Source: Kribbella pratensis (GTDB lineage: Bacteria; Actinomycetota; Actinomycetes; Propionibacteriales; Kribbellaceae). Taken from it: DNA of 64,000 nucleotides. Numbering within the stretch: the first letter of the stretch is position 1; every line of letters starts with the position of its first letter. The notes under the pieces are model-generated. The model was given only the letters and a program-made list of their open reading frames with translations. It did no database searches and was not told the origin of the DNA. This document shows, piece by piece, positions 23,331-30,615 of the stretch. Made by a program: the position numbers and the translations under genes. The stretch covers positions 1,240,001 to 1,304,000 of the forward strand of contig NZ_SODU01000003.1 of NCBI RefSeq assembly GCF_004366075.1, read 5' to 3'.

Positions 23331-24782
23331 ATGACCGACCAGGTCGAGGTGCAGCAGACCCGCGCGCTCGCGGTGGAGAGCAACGGGCTGAACGTGATCG
23401 CGGACGCGGAGCGGAAGGGCCGCCCGAACCAGCTGTTCTGGCCGTGGTTCGGCGCCAACGTGTCCGTGCTCGGGCTGAGCTACGGCGCGTTCGCGCTCGG
23501 GTTCGGGATCTCGTTCTGGCAGGCGGTGATCGCCGGGCTGCTCGGGGTGGTGTTCTCGTTCCTGCTCTGCGGGCTGATCGCCCTCGCCGGAAAACGTGGT
23601 TCGGCGCCGACCATGGTGCTCAGCCGGGCCGCGTTCGGTGTCCGCGGAAACAAGATTCCGTCACTGGTTTCCTGGCTGCTGACCGTCGGCTGGGAGACCG
23701 TGCTGACGATCCTGGCGACGCTGGCGACCGCGACCGTGTTCGAGCGGCTCGGCTGGGGCGGCGGCACGCTGACCAAGGTGATCGCGCTGCTCGTGGTCGG
23801 TCTGCTGACAGTCGCCTGCGGAGTACTCGGGTTCGACCTGATCATGCGGGCGCAGACAGTCATCACGATCGTCACCGGCGTACTCACGGTCGTCTACATC
23901 GTCCTGGTCGCCGATCAGATCCACTGGAGCACCGTCTCTGCGCTGCCGAGCGGGTCCGCGCAGGCGGTGATCGGCGCACTGGTCTTCCTGATGACAGGCT
24001 TCGGGCTCGGCTGGGTGAACGCGGCCGCCGACTACTCGCGGTACCTCCCGCGCCGGGCGTCGAGCGGCGGCGTGGTCGGCTGGACCACGTTCGGCGGTTC
24101 GCTGGCTCCCGTCGTACTGCTGGTGTTCGGTCTGCTGCTGGCGGGTTCGTCGGAGGATCTGTCGAAAGCGATCGGCGCGGACCCGATCGGGGCGCTCGCC
24201 GAGGCGTTGCCGACGTGGTTCCTGGTGCCGTTCGTGATCGTGGCGGTGCTCGGGCTGGTGGGCGGCGCCGTACTGGACATCTACTCGTCCGGGCTCGCGT
24301 TGCTCTCGCTCGGGTTGCCGGTGAAGCGGTACGTCGCGGCGTTCATCGACGGTGTGGTGATGATCGCGGGGACCGTGTACGTGGTGTTCTACGGCGGCGA
24401 GTTCCTCGGGCAGTTCCAAGGGTTCCTGATCACGCTCGGCGTACCGATCGCGGCGTGGTGCGGGATCATGCTCGCCGACATCGCGTCCCGGCGGCGCGAC
24501 TACGCGGAGGACGACCTCTACCGGCCTACGGGACGGTACGGCGACGTGCGGTGGCTGCCGGTGGTGACGATGGTCGTTGCCACCGGCATCGGGTGGGGTC
24601 TCGTCACGAACGCGCTGGCGTCGTGGCTGACGTGGCAGGGGTACCTGCTCGGGGCGTTCGGTCTCGGCGGCAAGGAAGGCACGTGGGCCTACGCGAACCT
24701 CGGCGTACTGGTCGCACTGGTGCTCGGTTTCGTCGTGCAGTGGTTCGGCGGGCGGTCCGCCGTACGGCGTCAGGAGGCCTGA
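23331..24782 (+). CDS. NCS1 family nucleobase/allantoin-type permease
   Basis: 483-residue transporter with about 12 helices. The NCS1 hallmarks are an N-terminal GRPNQLFWPWFGANVSVLG, the SRAAFGVRGNKIPSLVSW segment and GWVNAAADYSRYLPRR in the sixth-helix region, as in cytosine/purine/thiamine/allantoin permeases. ATG 23331 has CGAGGAGCCGAT upstream. The next gene overlaps its stop by one base. Together with the cysteine hydrolase it suggests uptake and hydrolysis of a nitrogenous heterocycle or amide. Confidence 0.9.
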   Translation: MTDQVEVQQTRALAVESNGLNVIADAERKGRPNQLFWPWFGANVSVLGLSYGAFALGFGISFWQAVIAGLLGVVFSFLLCGLIALAGKRGSAPTMVLSRAAFGVRGNKIPSLVSWLLTVGWETVLTILATLATATVFERLGWGGGTLTKVIALLVVGLLTVACGVLGFDLIMRAQTVITIVTGVLTVVYIVLVADQIHWSTVSALPSGSAQAVIGALVFLMTGFGLGWVNAAADYSRYLPRRASSGGVVGWTTFGGSLAPVVLLVFGLLLAGSSEDLSKAIGADPIGALAEALPTWFLVPFVIVAVLGLVGGAVLDIYSSGLALLSLGLPVKRYVAAFIDGVVMIAGTVYVVFYGGEFLGQFQGFLITLGVPIAAWCGIMLADIASRRRDYAEDDLYRPTGRYGDVRWLPVVTMVVATGIGWGLVTNALASWLTWQGYLLGAFGLGGKEGTWAYANLGVLVALVLGFVVQWFGGRSAVRRQEA

Positions 24783-25297
24783 TGGTGCTGGCCCTCATCG
24801 ACCTGCAGCGGATCTTCGCGGACCCGGCGTCCGGGTGGGCGGCACCGGATTTCCAGCGGGTCGTCGAGCCGACTCGCGAGCTGATCAAGCTGTTCGCGCC
24901 GGACGTGGTGTTCACGCGGTTCGTCGCGCCGGAGCAGCCTGACGGTGCGTGGGTCGGCTACTACGAGCAGTTTCCGTTCGCGTTGCAGCCGCCGGACTCG
25001 CAGGACTATCAGCTGGTCGACGAGTTCAAGGGTGCTTCAACTCTCGACAAGACCACGTTCGGTGCCTGGGGCCCCGAACTGGCGGCGCGGGCCGACGGGC
25101 GGCTGGTGCTGGCCGGGGTGTCGACCGATTGCTGCGTGATCAGTACGGCGCTTGCCGCGGTGGACGCCGGCGTACAGGTCCAGGTCGTCGAGGAGGCGTG
25201 CGCCGGGTCGACCGCGGAGAACCACGGCAAGGCGATCGACGTGATGCGGCTGTACGCCCCGATGCTGGAGATCGTGAGCGTGGAGCAGTTGCGGTGA
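24782..25297 (+). CDS. Isochorismatase-family cysteine hydrolase
   Basis: 171-residue hydrolase with the catalytic triad of the family: Asp7 (LIDLQ), Lys90 (TLDKTTFGAW) and Cys118 (GVSTDCCV). Family members hydrolyse amides, ureides or isochorismate; the short size and transporter context favour a nicotinamidase/ureidoacrylate-type amidase. The ATG overlaps the permease stop and its stop overlaps the regulator start, so the three genes are tightly coupled. Confidence 0.9.
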   Translation: MVLALIDLQRIFADPASGWAAPDFQRVVEPTRELIKLFAPDVVFTRFVAPEQPDGAWVGYYEQFPFALQPPDSQDYQLVDEFKGASTLDKTTFGAWGPELAARADGRLVLAGVSTDCCVISTALAAVDAGVQVQVVEEACAGSTAENHGKAIDVMRLYAPMLEIVSVEQLR

Positions 25298-26004
25298 TGC
25301 GCCGGATCTCCCTGAAACACGAGCGGATCGCGCGGGTGCTCGCGCGGGAGATCAAGTCCGGTGTCGTACGGCGGGGCACGCAACTGCCCGGTGAGGTGGA
25401 GCTGGCGAAACGGTTCTCGGTCAGCCGGAACACCGTCCGCGCCGCGCTCGCCGTACTCGCCGAGGACAAGCTGATCGCGACGCACACCGGCAAGGGGTCG
25501 TACGTGCTGTTCGACGGGCGGCCGCTGGACGGGCGGCTCGGGTGGACGCACGCGTTGTCCGAGCAAGGCGTGGAGACCCGGATGCGGACGGTCCGGATCG
25601 AACTGGAGGAGGATCCCGCGCTCGCTGATCGGCTCGGGCTGACGTCGCCTGAGGTGGTCGTCATCGAACGCGTCCGGCAGCTCACGGACGGTACGGCGAT
25701 CTCGCTCGAGCGCAGCCGGGTTCCGGCGATCGAGTCGCTGCGGGACCTGCCCGAACGCGGGCTGGACAACGGGTCGATCAGCGTCACGCTGAACCGCGCC
25801 GGCCTGTACCTCGACCACTGCGAGCAACGTCTTCGAGGCCGTCCCCTCACCCCCGTCGAGGCCGGCCACCTGGCCCGCCCGGACGGCACCTGGTTCCTGC
25901 ACACCACCCGAACCAGCTGGACCGCCACCGACACCTTCGCCGAACACGCCGACGAACTCCTCGACCCCACCCACTACGAACTGAGCCTGACCTACCGCAG
26001 CTAA
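25297..26004 (+). CDS. GntR-family transcriptional regulator (HutC/UTRA subfamily)
   Basis: 235 residues: an N-terminal winged helix (ARVLAREIKSGVVRRGTQLPGEVELAKRFSVSRNTVRAALAVLAEDKLI, about residues 12-60) and a UTRA effector domain (about 80-230). Its ATG shares a base with the stop of the hydrolase. It probably represses the transporter-hydrolase-regulator operon through the direct repeat at 23296-23313 and is released by the transported compound or its product. Confidence 0.92.
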   Translation: MRRISLKHERIARVLAREIKSGVVRRGTQLPGEVELAKRFSVSRNTVRAALAVLAEDKLIATHTGKGSYVLFDGRPLDGRLGWTHALSEQGVETRMRTVRIELEEDPALADRLGLTSPEVVVIERVRQLTDGTAISLERSRVPAIESLRDLPERGLDNGSISVTLNRAGLYLDHCEQRLRGRPLTPVEAGHLARPDGTWFLHTTRTSWTATDTFAEHADELLDPTHYELSLTYRS

Positions 26005-26374
26005 ACGACACCGCCTAGCGGCGGCGACAGTCCTCTTGCGCCTTCGGCGGACGGTCCCGTGGTCCCGCGCAGAGGCCCCACCGCCGAGCTGCTGCACCCC
26101 TCCGCGCATGCTCCCACCGAGTCGTGGCGATCGGCTGACACCGCAATCCTCGAGTCGTGGATCAAGGTCGGCGACACCAGCCATTTCCCACGACTCGGCG
26201 AACCAGCCGCCGCGCGGCGGTGGCGGAGGTGGGCGGGGCGGGAGGTGGGCTGCGGGCAAAGTGCGTCGGCAGGTCGACAGGAGGTGTTGGGGATGGAGGG
26301 GGCTGCGGTCGTGGTGCTGAGCGGGGCGGGTGGCCGGGTGGGGTGAGACGTCCTGTCGAGGTGCTGATTCGGTC
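26005..26374. other. Intergenic region without a supported gene
   Basis: Just after the GntR stop a short hairpin CCGCC-TAGC-GGCGG (about 26011-26024) may end the operon. Beyond it the sequence is GC-rich and open in several frames on both strands, but none of the ORFs has a recognisable domain, a ribosome-binding site or sensible composition. I see nothing else until the conserved module at 26375. Confidence 0.5.
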
Positions 26375-26442
26375 CACCTAAGGAGGTTGTTGCCTCGGGC
26401 ATAGGGAGTTGTGCTGATGTGGGGGGCTGCCTCAGACGAGCA
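26375..26442 (+). promoter_or_regulatory. Upstream module of microprotein 1 (copy 1 of a duplicated leader)
   Basis: Contains CACCTA (26375), ATAGGGAG (26401-26408), GATGT (26416-26420) and CCTCAGACGAGCA (26430-26442). The same elements recur exactly 360 bp downstream at 26735-26802 with identical spacing; about two thirds of the 68 positions match. CACCTA and ATAGGG are 20 bp apart and could be promoter elements, and the 13-bp block a leader site. Their conservation against diverged flanks argues for function. Confidence 0.55.
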
Positions 26443-26476
26443 CTGTCTACTCATCGACAGGAGCTCGGAGGACATC

Positions 26477-26635
26477 ATGTTCGTTTACTCGACTGACGCG
26501 GTGCGGGCGGAGATCAAGTACCGGCAGGACCGGATCCGGCGGGACTACCAGCGTCCGCTGTGGTTCCTGCCCAAGCGTGCGCCGCAGCCGCCCCAGCCCT
26601 GCGCGCCCGAACTTCGGGCCCGTCCCGCGATGTGA
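26477..26635 (+). CDS. Microprotein 1 of a three-member paralogous array, 52 residues
   Basis: Starts at ATG after CGGAGGACATC. The core STDAVRAEIKYRQDRIRRDYQR aligns with the two following small genes (pattern V/M-K/R-A-E-x-x-YR-x-x-R-x-x-RD-F/Y). The C-terminus is Pro-rich with one Cys. Basic, helical, no membrane segment. No known family; the paralogy and a perfect terminator directly after it show that it is a real transcription unit. Confidence 0.72.
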   Translation: MFVYSTDAVRAEIKYRQDRIRRDYQRPLWFLPKRAPQPPQPCAPELRARPAM

Positions 26636-26668
26636 CCGCACGATCACCGCCCCAGCCCCCTCCCCCAA

Positions 26669-26710
26669 GGCGCGGCCGGCTCTTCGGAGCCGGCCGCGCC
26701 ACCGTCTTTT
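26669..26710 (+). terminator. Strong intrinsic terminator after microprotein 1
   Basis: A perfect 14-bp stem, GGCGCGGCCGGCTC paired with GAGCCGGCCGCGCC, closes a TTCG tetraloop and is followed by ACCGTCTTTT. This is a textbook factor-independent terminator and separates microprotein 1 from the second transcription unit. Confidence 0.88.
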
Positions 26711-26734
26711 CGGCCCCCTAGGACCCCCTCAGAG

Positions 26735-26802
26735 CACCTAGGTACCGCCCACCCGCGGGGATAGGGAGGACTTCCGATGTGCCGGTCCTCCTCAGACGAG
26801 CA
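26735..26802 (+). promoter_or_regulatory. Upstream module of microproteins 2-3 (copy 2 of a duplicated leader)
   Basis: Carries CACCTA (26735), ATAGGGAG (26761-26768), GATGT (26776-26780) and CCTCAGACGAGCA (26790-26802), all displaced exactly 360 bp from copy 1. It lies after the terminator at 26669-26710 and before the ATG at 26851, so it must contain the promoter of microproteins 2 and 3. Confidence 0.55.
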
Positions 26803-26850
26803 GATTTACACCTGTCGGCAAGCAGCCGGCACAGACAACCGGAGGAACAC

Positions 26851-26979
26851 ATGTTCACCAACGCATCGGTCAAGGCAGAGGTCGACTACCGCAGGGAGCG
26901 CCTCAGCCGTGACTTCCGGCAGACCCGGAACACCCGGAGCCGCCGGACCATCAGCCACCTGTTCGGCCGGAAAGCCTGA
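26851..26979 (+). CDS. Microprotein 2 of a three-member paralogous array, 42 residues
   Basis: ATG preceded by CCGGAGGAACAC. The product begins MFTNASVKAEVDYRRERLSR and continues DFRQTRNTRSRR before ending HLFGRKA; it is strongly basic. The AEVDYRRERLSRDF core matches microproteins 1 and 3. Microprotein 3 starts 13 bp after its stop with its own GGGAGGG site, so the two are cotranscribed. Function unknown; small size and charge would suit binding to nucleic acid or to an acidic partner, which is speculation. Confidence 0.72.
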   Translation: MFTNASVKAEVDYRRERLSRDFRQTRNTRSRRTISHLFGRKA

Positions 26980-26992
26980 AGGGAGGGAAACC

Positions 26993-27157
26993 ATGATGAT
27001 CAACATGCCACTGACCCCGGAAGCCATGAAGGCGGAATCGGCCTACCGGCTGGAGCGCGCCAAGCGTGACTTCCGGGTCGCGAACCGCCGCAAGCGCACG
27101 GAGCGGGCCGCACAGTCCGAGCCACGCCACGCCCTTCGACCCCGCCCGGCCGCATGA
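26993..27157 (+). CDS. Microprotein 3 of a three-member paralogous array, 54 residues
   Basis: Starts at the first of two adjacent ATG codons (26993 or 26996) after GGGAGGGAAACC. The product contains TPEAMKAESAYRLERAKRDF, the same core as its two neighbours, then a basic stretch NRRKRTERA and a Pro/Arg tail. A hairpin terminator begins seven bases after the stop. Confidence 0.7.
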   Translation: MMINMPLTPEAMKAESAYRLERAKRDFRVANRRKRTERAAQSEPRHALRPRPAA

Positions 27158-27163
27158 CCGCCG

Positions 27164-27208
27164 AAACCGCCGTCCCCGATCGAGAACTCACGATCAGGGA
27201 CGGCGTTT
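27164..27208 (+). terminator. Intrinsic terminator after microproteins 2-3
   Basis: Arms AAACCGCCGTCCCCGATCG (27164-27182) and CGATCAGGGACGGCGTTT (27191-27208) pair with one mismatch and one bulge around an 8-base loop, ending in a T-run. It lies in the open frame upstream of the LuxR-type gene, which argues against a start for that gene at 27154. Confidence 0.75.
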
Positions 27209-27261
27209 CTGCGCCTGGGAGAAAGGCCGGGAGCAGCCGGCGGACGGGATACCGTCGATTT

Positions 27262-30201
27262 GTGTCGGCACCAGGGGCGAAGATGGACGACGTGCCCTGG
27301 AACTCGACACCTCTCGTCGGCCGCTCATCCGAGATGGCCAGTCTGCTCAGCGCCGTGGACGACGCCAGGACGCGTCGGGCCGGCGCCGTGCTGCTGTCCG
27401 GTGACGCCGGCGTCGGCAAGACCCGGTTACTGGACGAGGTGGCGACCGGCGCGCACGAGCGCGGGTTCGGCGTCCTGGTCGGGCACTGCACCGACTTCGG
27501 CGACGCCGGCCTGCCGTACCAGCCGTTCTCGGAGATCTTCGGCCGGCTGGCCGGCGACCGCCCCGACCTCGTCGAGGGCGTGCTGACCAACTTCCCGGCG
27601 ATCGGCCGGCTGCTCCCGGCGCACCGCCTGCTGAGCGCGCAGCCGGTGCCGCAGGAGGGCCAGCTCGACCGGGCTGCCCTGTTCGACGCCGTCCTCGGCG
27701 CGTTCACCGCGCTGGCCACCAGCGAGCCGCAACTGGTGATCATCGAGGACGCCCACTGGGCCGACGACTCGACCCGGGACCTGATCGGTTTCCTGATCAC
27801 CCGGCTGACCTCGCAGCGCCTGGCCCTCGTGGTGTCGTACCGCAGCGACGACCTGCACCGCCGGCACCCGCTGCGCCGCCCGATCGCCGAGTGGTCCCGC
27901 AACCCCCGGGTACGTCGCGTGAATCTGCTCCCCCACGACGCAGACGAGGCCCGCACCCTCCTGCACCTGCTGCTCACCGACCCGCTGTCCCCGGCCGAGG
28001 AGCGCCGCATCCTCGAGCGGGCCGGCGGCAACGCGTTCTTCACCGAGGAGCTCGCCGCCGCGGCCTCGATGGGTGACGGCGACGCCGTGCCGCCCGACCT
28101 CGCCGACCTGCTGCTGGTCCGCCTCGACCCGCTGTCCGACGAGGCCCGCCAGGTCGCTCGCGTGATCGCGGTCGCCGGCCGCCGCGTTCCGCACAACCTG
28201 CTCACTGCGGTCGCCAAGCTGCCGGATCGTGAGCTCGACGACGCCCTGCGCGAGCTGATCGACGCCCACATCATCGACGTACCGACCAGCGATCGGTACT
28301 ACTTCCGCCACGCTCTCCTGGCCGAGGCCGTGTACGACGATCTGCTGCCGGGCGAGCGCGTTCGCCAGCATGCGGCGTACGTGCAGGAGCTGCAGAGCCA
28401 GACCGTTGCCGGCACCGCGGCCGAGCTGGCCGGGCACGCCACCCGGTCCCATGACCTGGCCACCGCGTTCGAGGCTCGGGTCCGGGCCGGTCAGGAGGCG
28501 CTCTCGGTCGCCGCGCCGCAGGAGGCGCTGAAGCACTACGAGATGGCCCTCGAGCTGTTCCCGAACGCAGCGCCGACGAGCAAGGTCGACAAGACCTGGC
28601 TGATCGTCGACACGGCGATGGCGGCCACCCTGTCCTCCCAGCACCTGCGTGCCGTCAAGCTGCTCCGGAAGGCGCTGGCCGACCTGCCGCCCGACGCGCC
28701 GAAGCTGCAGCGGGCGGAGCTCCTGCTGCCGCTGGCGGACATCGCGCTGGTCATCGACCAGGACAAGGAGGCGAGCGAAGCGATCTCGCAGGCGCTCAAG
28801 CTGGTCCAGGACGAGCCGGCCAGCGTGTTCAAGGCGCAGGTCGCGTCGCTCTACGCCCGCGTGTCCGACGCGCTCGGCCGGCCGATGGAGGCGGAGCGCT
28901 GGGCGCACAAGGCGCTCGAGATCGCCCGCGAGGCCGGTCAGGAGTCCGCGGCCAGCGACGCCGGGATCACGCTGGCCCAGCTGCGTCGCCGGGCCGGCGA
29001 TCCGGAGACCGCCGCGAAGCAGCTCGAGGAGGCCGCCGTACGGGCGCAGCTCACCGGCGATTCGGCCGCCGAGGTGCGCAGCCGTTTCCTGCTCGGGTCG
29101 ACGCACTACGAGCAGGGCGACCTGCTGAACGCGAAGGCCGCGCTGTCGTTCGCGATGAAACGGGCCGCGGAACTCGGGCGGCAATGGGCGGCGTACGGGT
29201 TCGACGCACGCCGGATGCTGGCGCTGACCCAGTTCATGCTCGGCGAGTGGGACGAGGCGGCGGCGACCGCCCGGACGGACGCGATGACGCCGGCGGCGGC
29301 CGCGGCGGCGTTGCGGGCGGTGGAGTTCTCGGTCCGCAGCGGACGGGGCGACACCGCGGTCGCGGAGGAGTACGAGCTGTCCCGGAAGTGGTGGGACCTC
29401 GACGTGATGCTGCCGATCATCGGGCTGCAGCCGGCCGTGGAGGCATACCTGCGGCTCGACAAGCCGGCTGAGGCCGAGAAGCTGATCGTCGACGTCCACA
29501 CGCTGCTCACCGACGTGTTCCAGACGGAGTGGCATCTCGCCCGGATCCGGTTCTCCGCGCTCGGCCTGCAGGTGTTGTGCCACCGGGCAGCCGGCGAACC
29601 GTCCGCTGCCGCCGACCTGGTCGCCCGCGGCGCCGAGCTCCTCGCGACCGGACAGGCGACCGCGGAGAAAGGGCTGCCGCCGGGCCGGTTGATGGGTGTC
29701 GAAGGGCTCGCCTGGCTGGCGCGGGTGGAGTCGGAGTGGGACCGGCTGCGCTGGCTGACCGGGATCGACGCGCCGACGCCGGAGGAACATGTCGCCTCCT
29801 GGACGCGGACCACGGACGCCTTCGGGTACGGGTACGTCTTCGAGCAGGCGTGGTCGCGGGTCCGGTTGTCGGCCGCGCTACGCGCCGCGGGGCGGGTCGC
29901 CGAGGCGAACGAGCAGACGGCGCTGGCGGCCGAGGTCGGACGGGAGTTGAACGCGCGGCCGCTCCTGGAGGAGGCGGGCGGAGTCGACACCGGTGGCGCC
30001 AGTGCGCTGACGTCTCGGGAGACCGAAGTACTGCGCTTGCTGGCGGAGGGACGGACCAACCGGCAGTTGGCGCGCGAGCTGTACATCAGCGAGAAGACCG
30101 TCAGCGTGCATGTGTCGAACATCCTCGCGAAGCTCGGCGTCCGCTCCCGCACGGAGGCAGCCGCGGTAGCCCGACGCGACGGACTGCTCGACGGAGATTA
30201 G
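27262..30201 (+). CDS. LuxR-family large ATP-binding transcriptional regulator (LAL type)
   Basis: 979 residues from GTG 27262. An AAA-like domain carries Walker A LSGDAGVGKTRLL and Walker B LVIIEDAHWADDSTRDL; a long helical TPR-like middle follows (about residues 370-880); the C-terminal LuxR HTH is LTSRETEVLRLLAEGRTNRQ then LYISEKTVSVHVSNILAKL. The frame is open from 27154, but a terminator lies at 27164-27208. TACCGT at 27250-27255 is six bases before GTG 27262, suggesting a leaderless start; ATG 27283 is the alternative. LAL proteins are ATP-dependent activators; targets are unknown, the adjacent microproteins being candidates. Confidence 0.88.
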   Translation: MSAPGAKMDDVPWNSTPLVGRSSEMASLLSAVDDARTRRAGAVLLSGDAGVGKTRLLDEVATGAHERGFGVLVGHCTDFGDAGLPYQPFSEIFGRLAGDRPDLVEGVLTNFPAIGRLLPAHRLLSAQPVPQEGQLDRAALFDAVLGAFTALATSEPQLVIIEDAHWADDSTRDLIGFLITRLTSQRLALVVSYRSDDLHRRHPLRRPIAEWSRNPRVRRVNLLPHDADEARTLLHLLLTDPLSPAEERRILERAGGNAFFTEELAAAASMGDGDAVPPDLADLLLVRLDPLSDEARQVARVIAVAGRRVPHNLLTAVAKLPDRELDDALRELIDAHIIDVPTSDRYYFRHALLAEAVYDDLLPGERVRQHAAYVQELQSQTVAGTAAELAGHATRSHDLATAFEARVRAGQEALSVAAPQEALKHYEMALELFPNAAPTSKVDKTWLIVDTAMAATLSSQHLRAVKLLRKALADLPPDAPKLQRAELLLPLADIALVIDQDKEASEAISQALKLVQDEPASVFKAQVASLYARVSDALGRPMEAERWAHKALEIAREAGQESAASDAGITLAQLRRRAGDPETAAKQLEEAAVRAQLTGDSAAEVRSRFLLGSTHYEQGDLLNAKAALSFAMKRAAELGRQWAAYGFDARRMLALTQFMLGEWDEAAATARTDAMTPAAAAAALRAVEFSVRSGRGDTAVAEEYELSRKWWDLDVMLPIIGLQPAVEAYLRLDKPAEAEKLIVDVHTLLTDVFQTEWHLARIRFSALGLQVLCHRAAGEPSAAADLVARGAELLATGQATAEKGLPPGRLMGVEGLAWLARVESEWDRLRWLTGIDAPTPEEHVASWTRTTDAFGYGYVFEQAWSRVRLSAALRAAGRVAEANEQTALAAEVGRELNARPLLEEAGGVDTGGASALTSRETEVLRLLAEGRTNRQLARELYISEKTVSVHVSNILAKLGVRSRTEAAAVARRDGLLDGD

Positions 30202-30205
30202 GCCG

Positions 30206-30433
30206 CTAGCCGTGCTTGCGGTGCCGGTCGCCGGATTCGGTGTCGAGATGCCGGGCCCGGGCGCGGGCCAGGTCGTCACGCGCAGGCATCGGTTCGGCGG
30301 GCGGCGTAGCCGTGGGGCGGTCGAGCTCGGTGATGTCGTCGAAGACCTTGCGGGCGTGCCGCATCCGCGCTGCGGCCAGCAGCACGATCCCGGCCGCAGT
30401 GAGGGCAATCAATACCCACAGTTGCCACGCCAT
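30206..30433 (-). CDS. Small single-pass membrane protein, 75 residues
   Basis: Begins MAWQLWVLIALTAAGIVLLAAARMRH, one N-terminal helix of about 20 residues, followed by a charged cytoplasmic tail ending HRKHG. It is convergent with the LuxR-type gene (4 bp between stops) and has GGTGAGGC upstream of ATG. No family recognised. Confidence 0.65.
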   Translation of the reverse strand: MAWQLWVLIALTAAGIVLLAAARMRHARKVFDDITELDRPTATPPAEPMPARDDLARARARHLDTESGDRHRKHG

Positions 30434-30548
30434 AGCCTCACCGCCACGTATTCGCCCCGTGTCCCCGAGTAATCACCATAGTCCTGATATCGGCGCTTGG
30501 CGACCAGTTGTAAGCATTCCGTCATTCCGGCGCTGAAAAGCTCACGTT

Positions 30549-30588
30549 TTGTTGCCCATTGCAAACACATACGGTGATCGGGCAACAA
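30549..30588. promoter_or_regulatory. Dyad symmetry upstream of the small membrane protein gene
   Basis: Perfect 9-base arms TTGTTGCCC (30549-30557) and GGGCAACAA (30580-30588) separated by 22 bases. It lies between the stop of the beta-lactamase-fold gene and the small membrane protein gene, both on the minus strand. There is no T-run, so it may be a repressor site or a factor-dependent terminator. Nothing decides between these. Confidence 0.35.
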
Positions 30589-30615
30589 CCCCGGAGCGGC
30601 GAAGTGTAGCTACTC

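Noticed and set aside
26001..26402. Minus-strand 133-codon ORF in the gap after the GntR gene
   Set aside because: No domain, no ribosome-binding site, Ser/Pro-rich composition, and other frames are equally open there.
26477..27157. Microprotein array considered as a toxin-antitoxin module
   Set aside because: All three proteins are similar to each other and basic; there is no toxin/antitoxin pairing, membrane peptide or DNA-binding motif.
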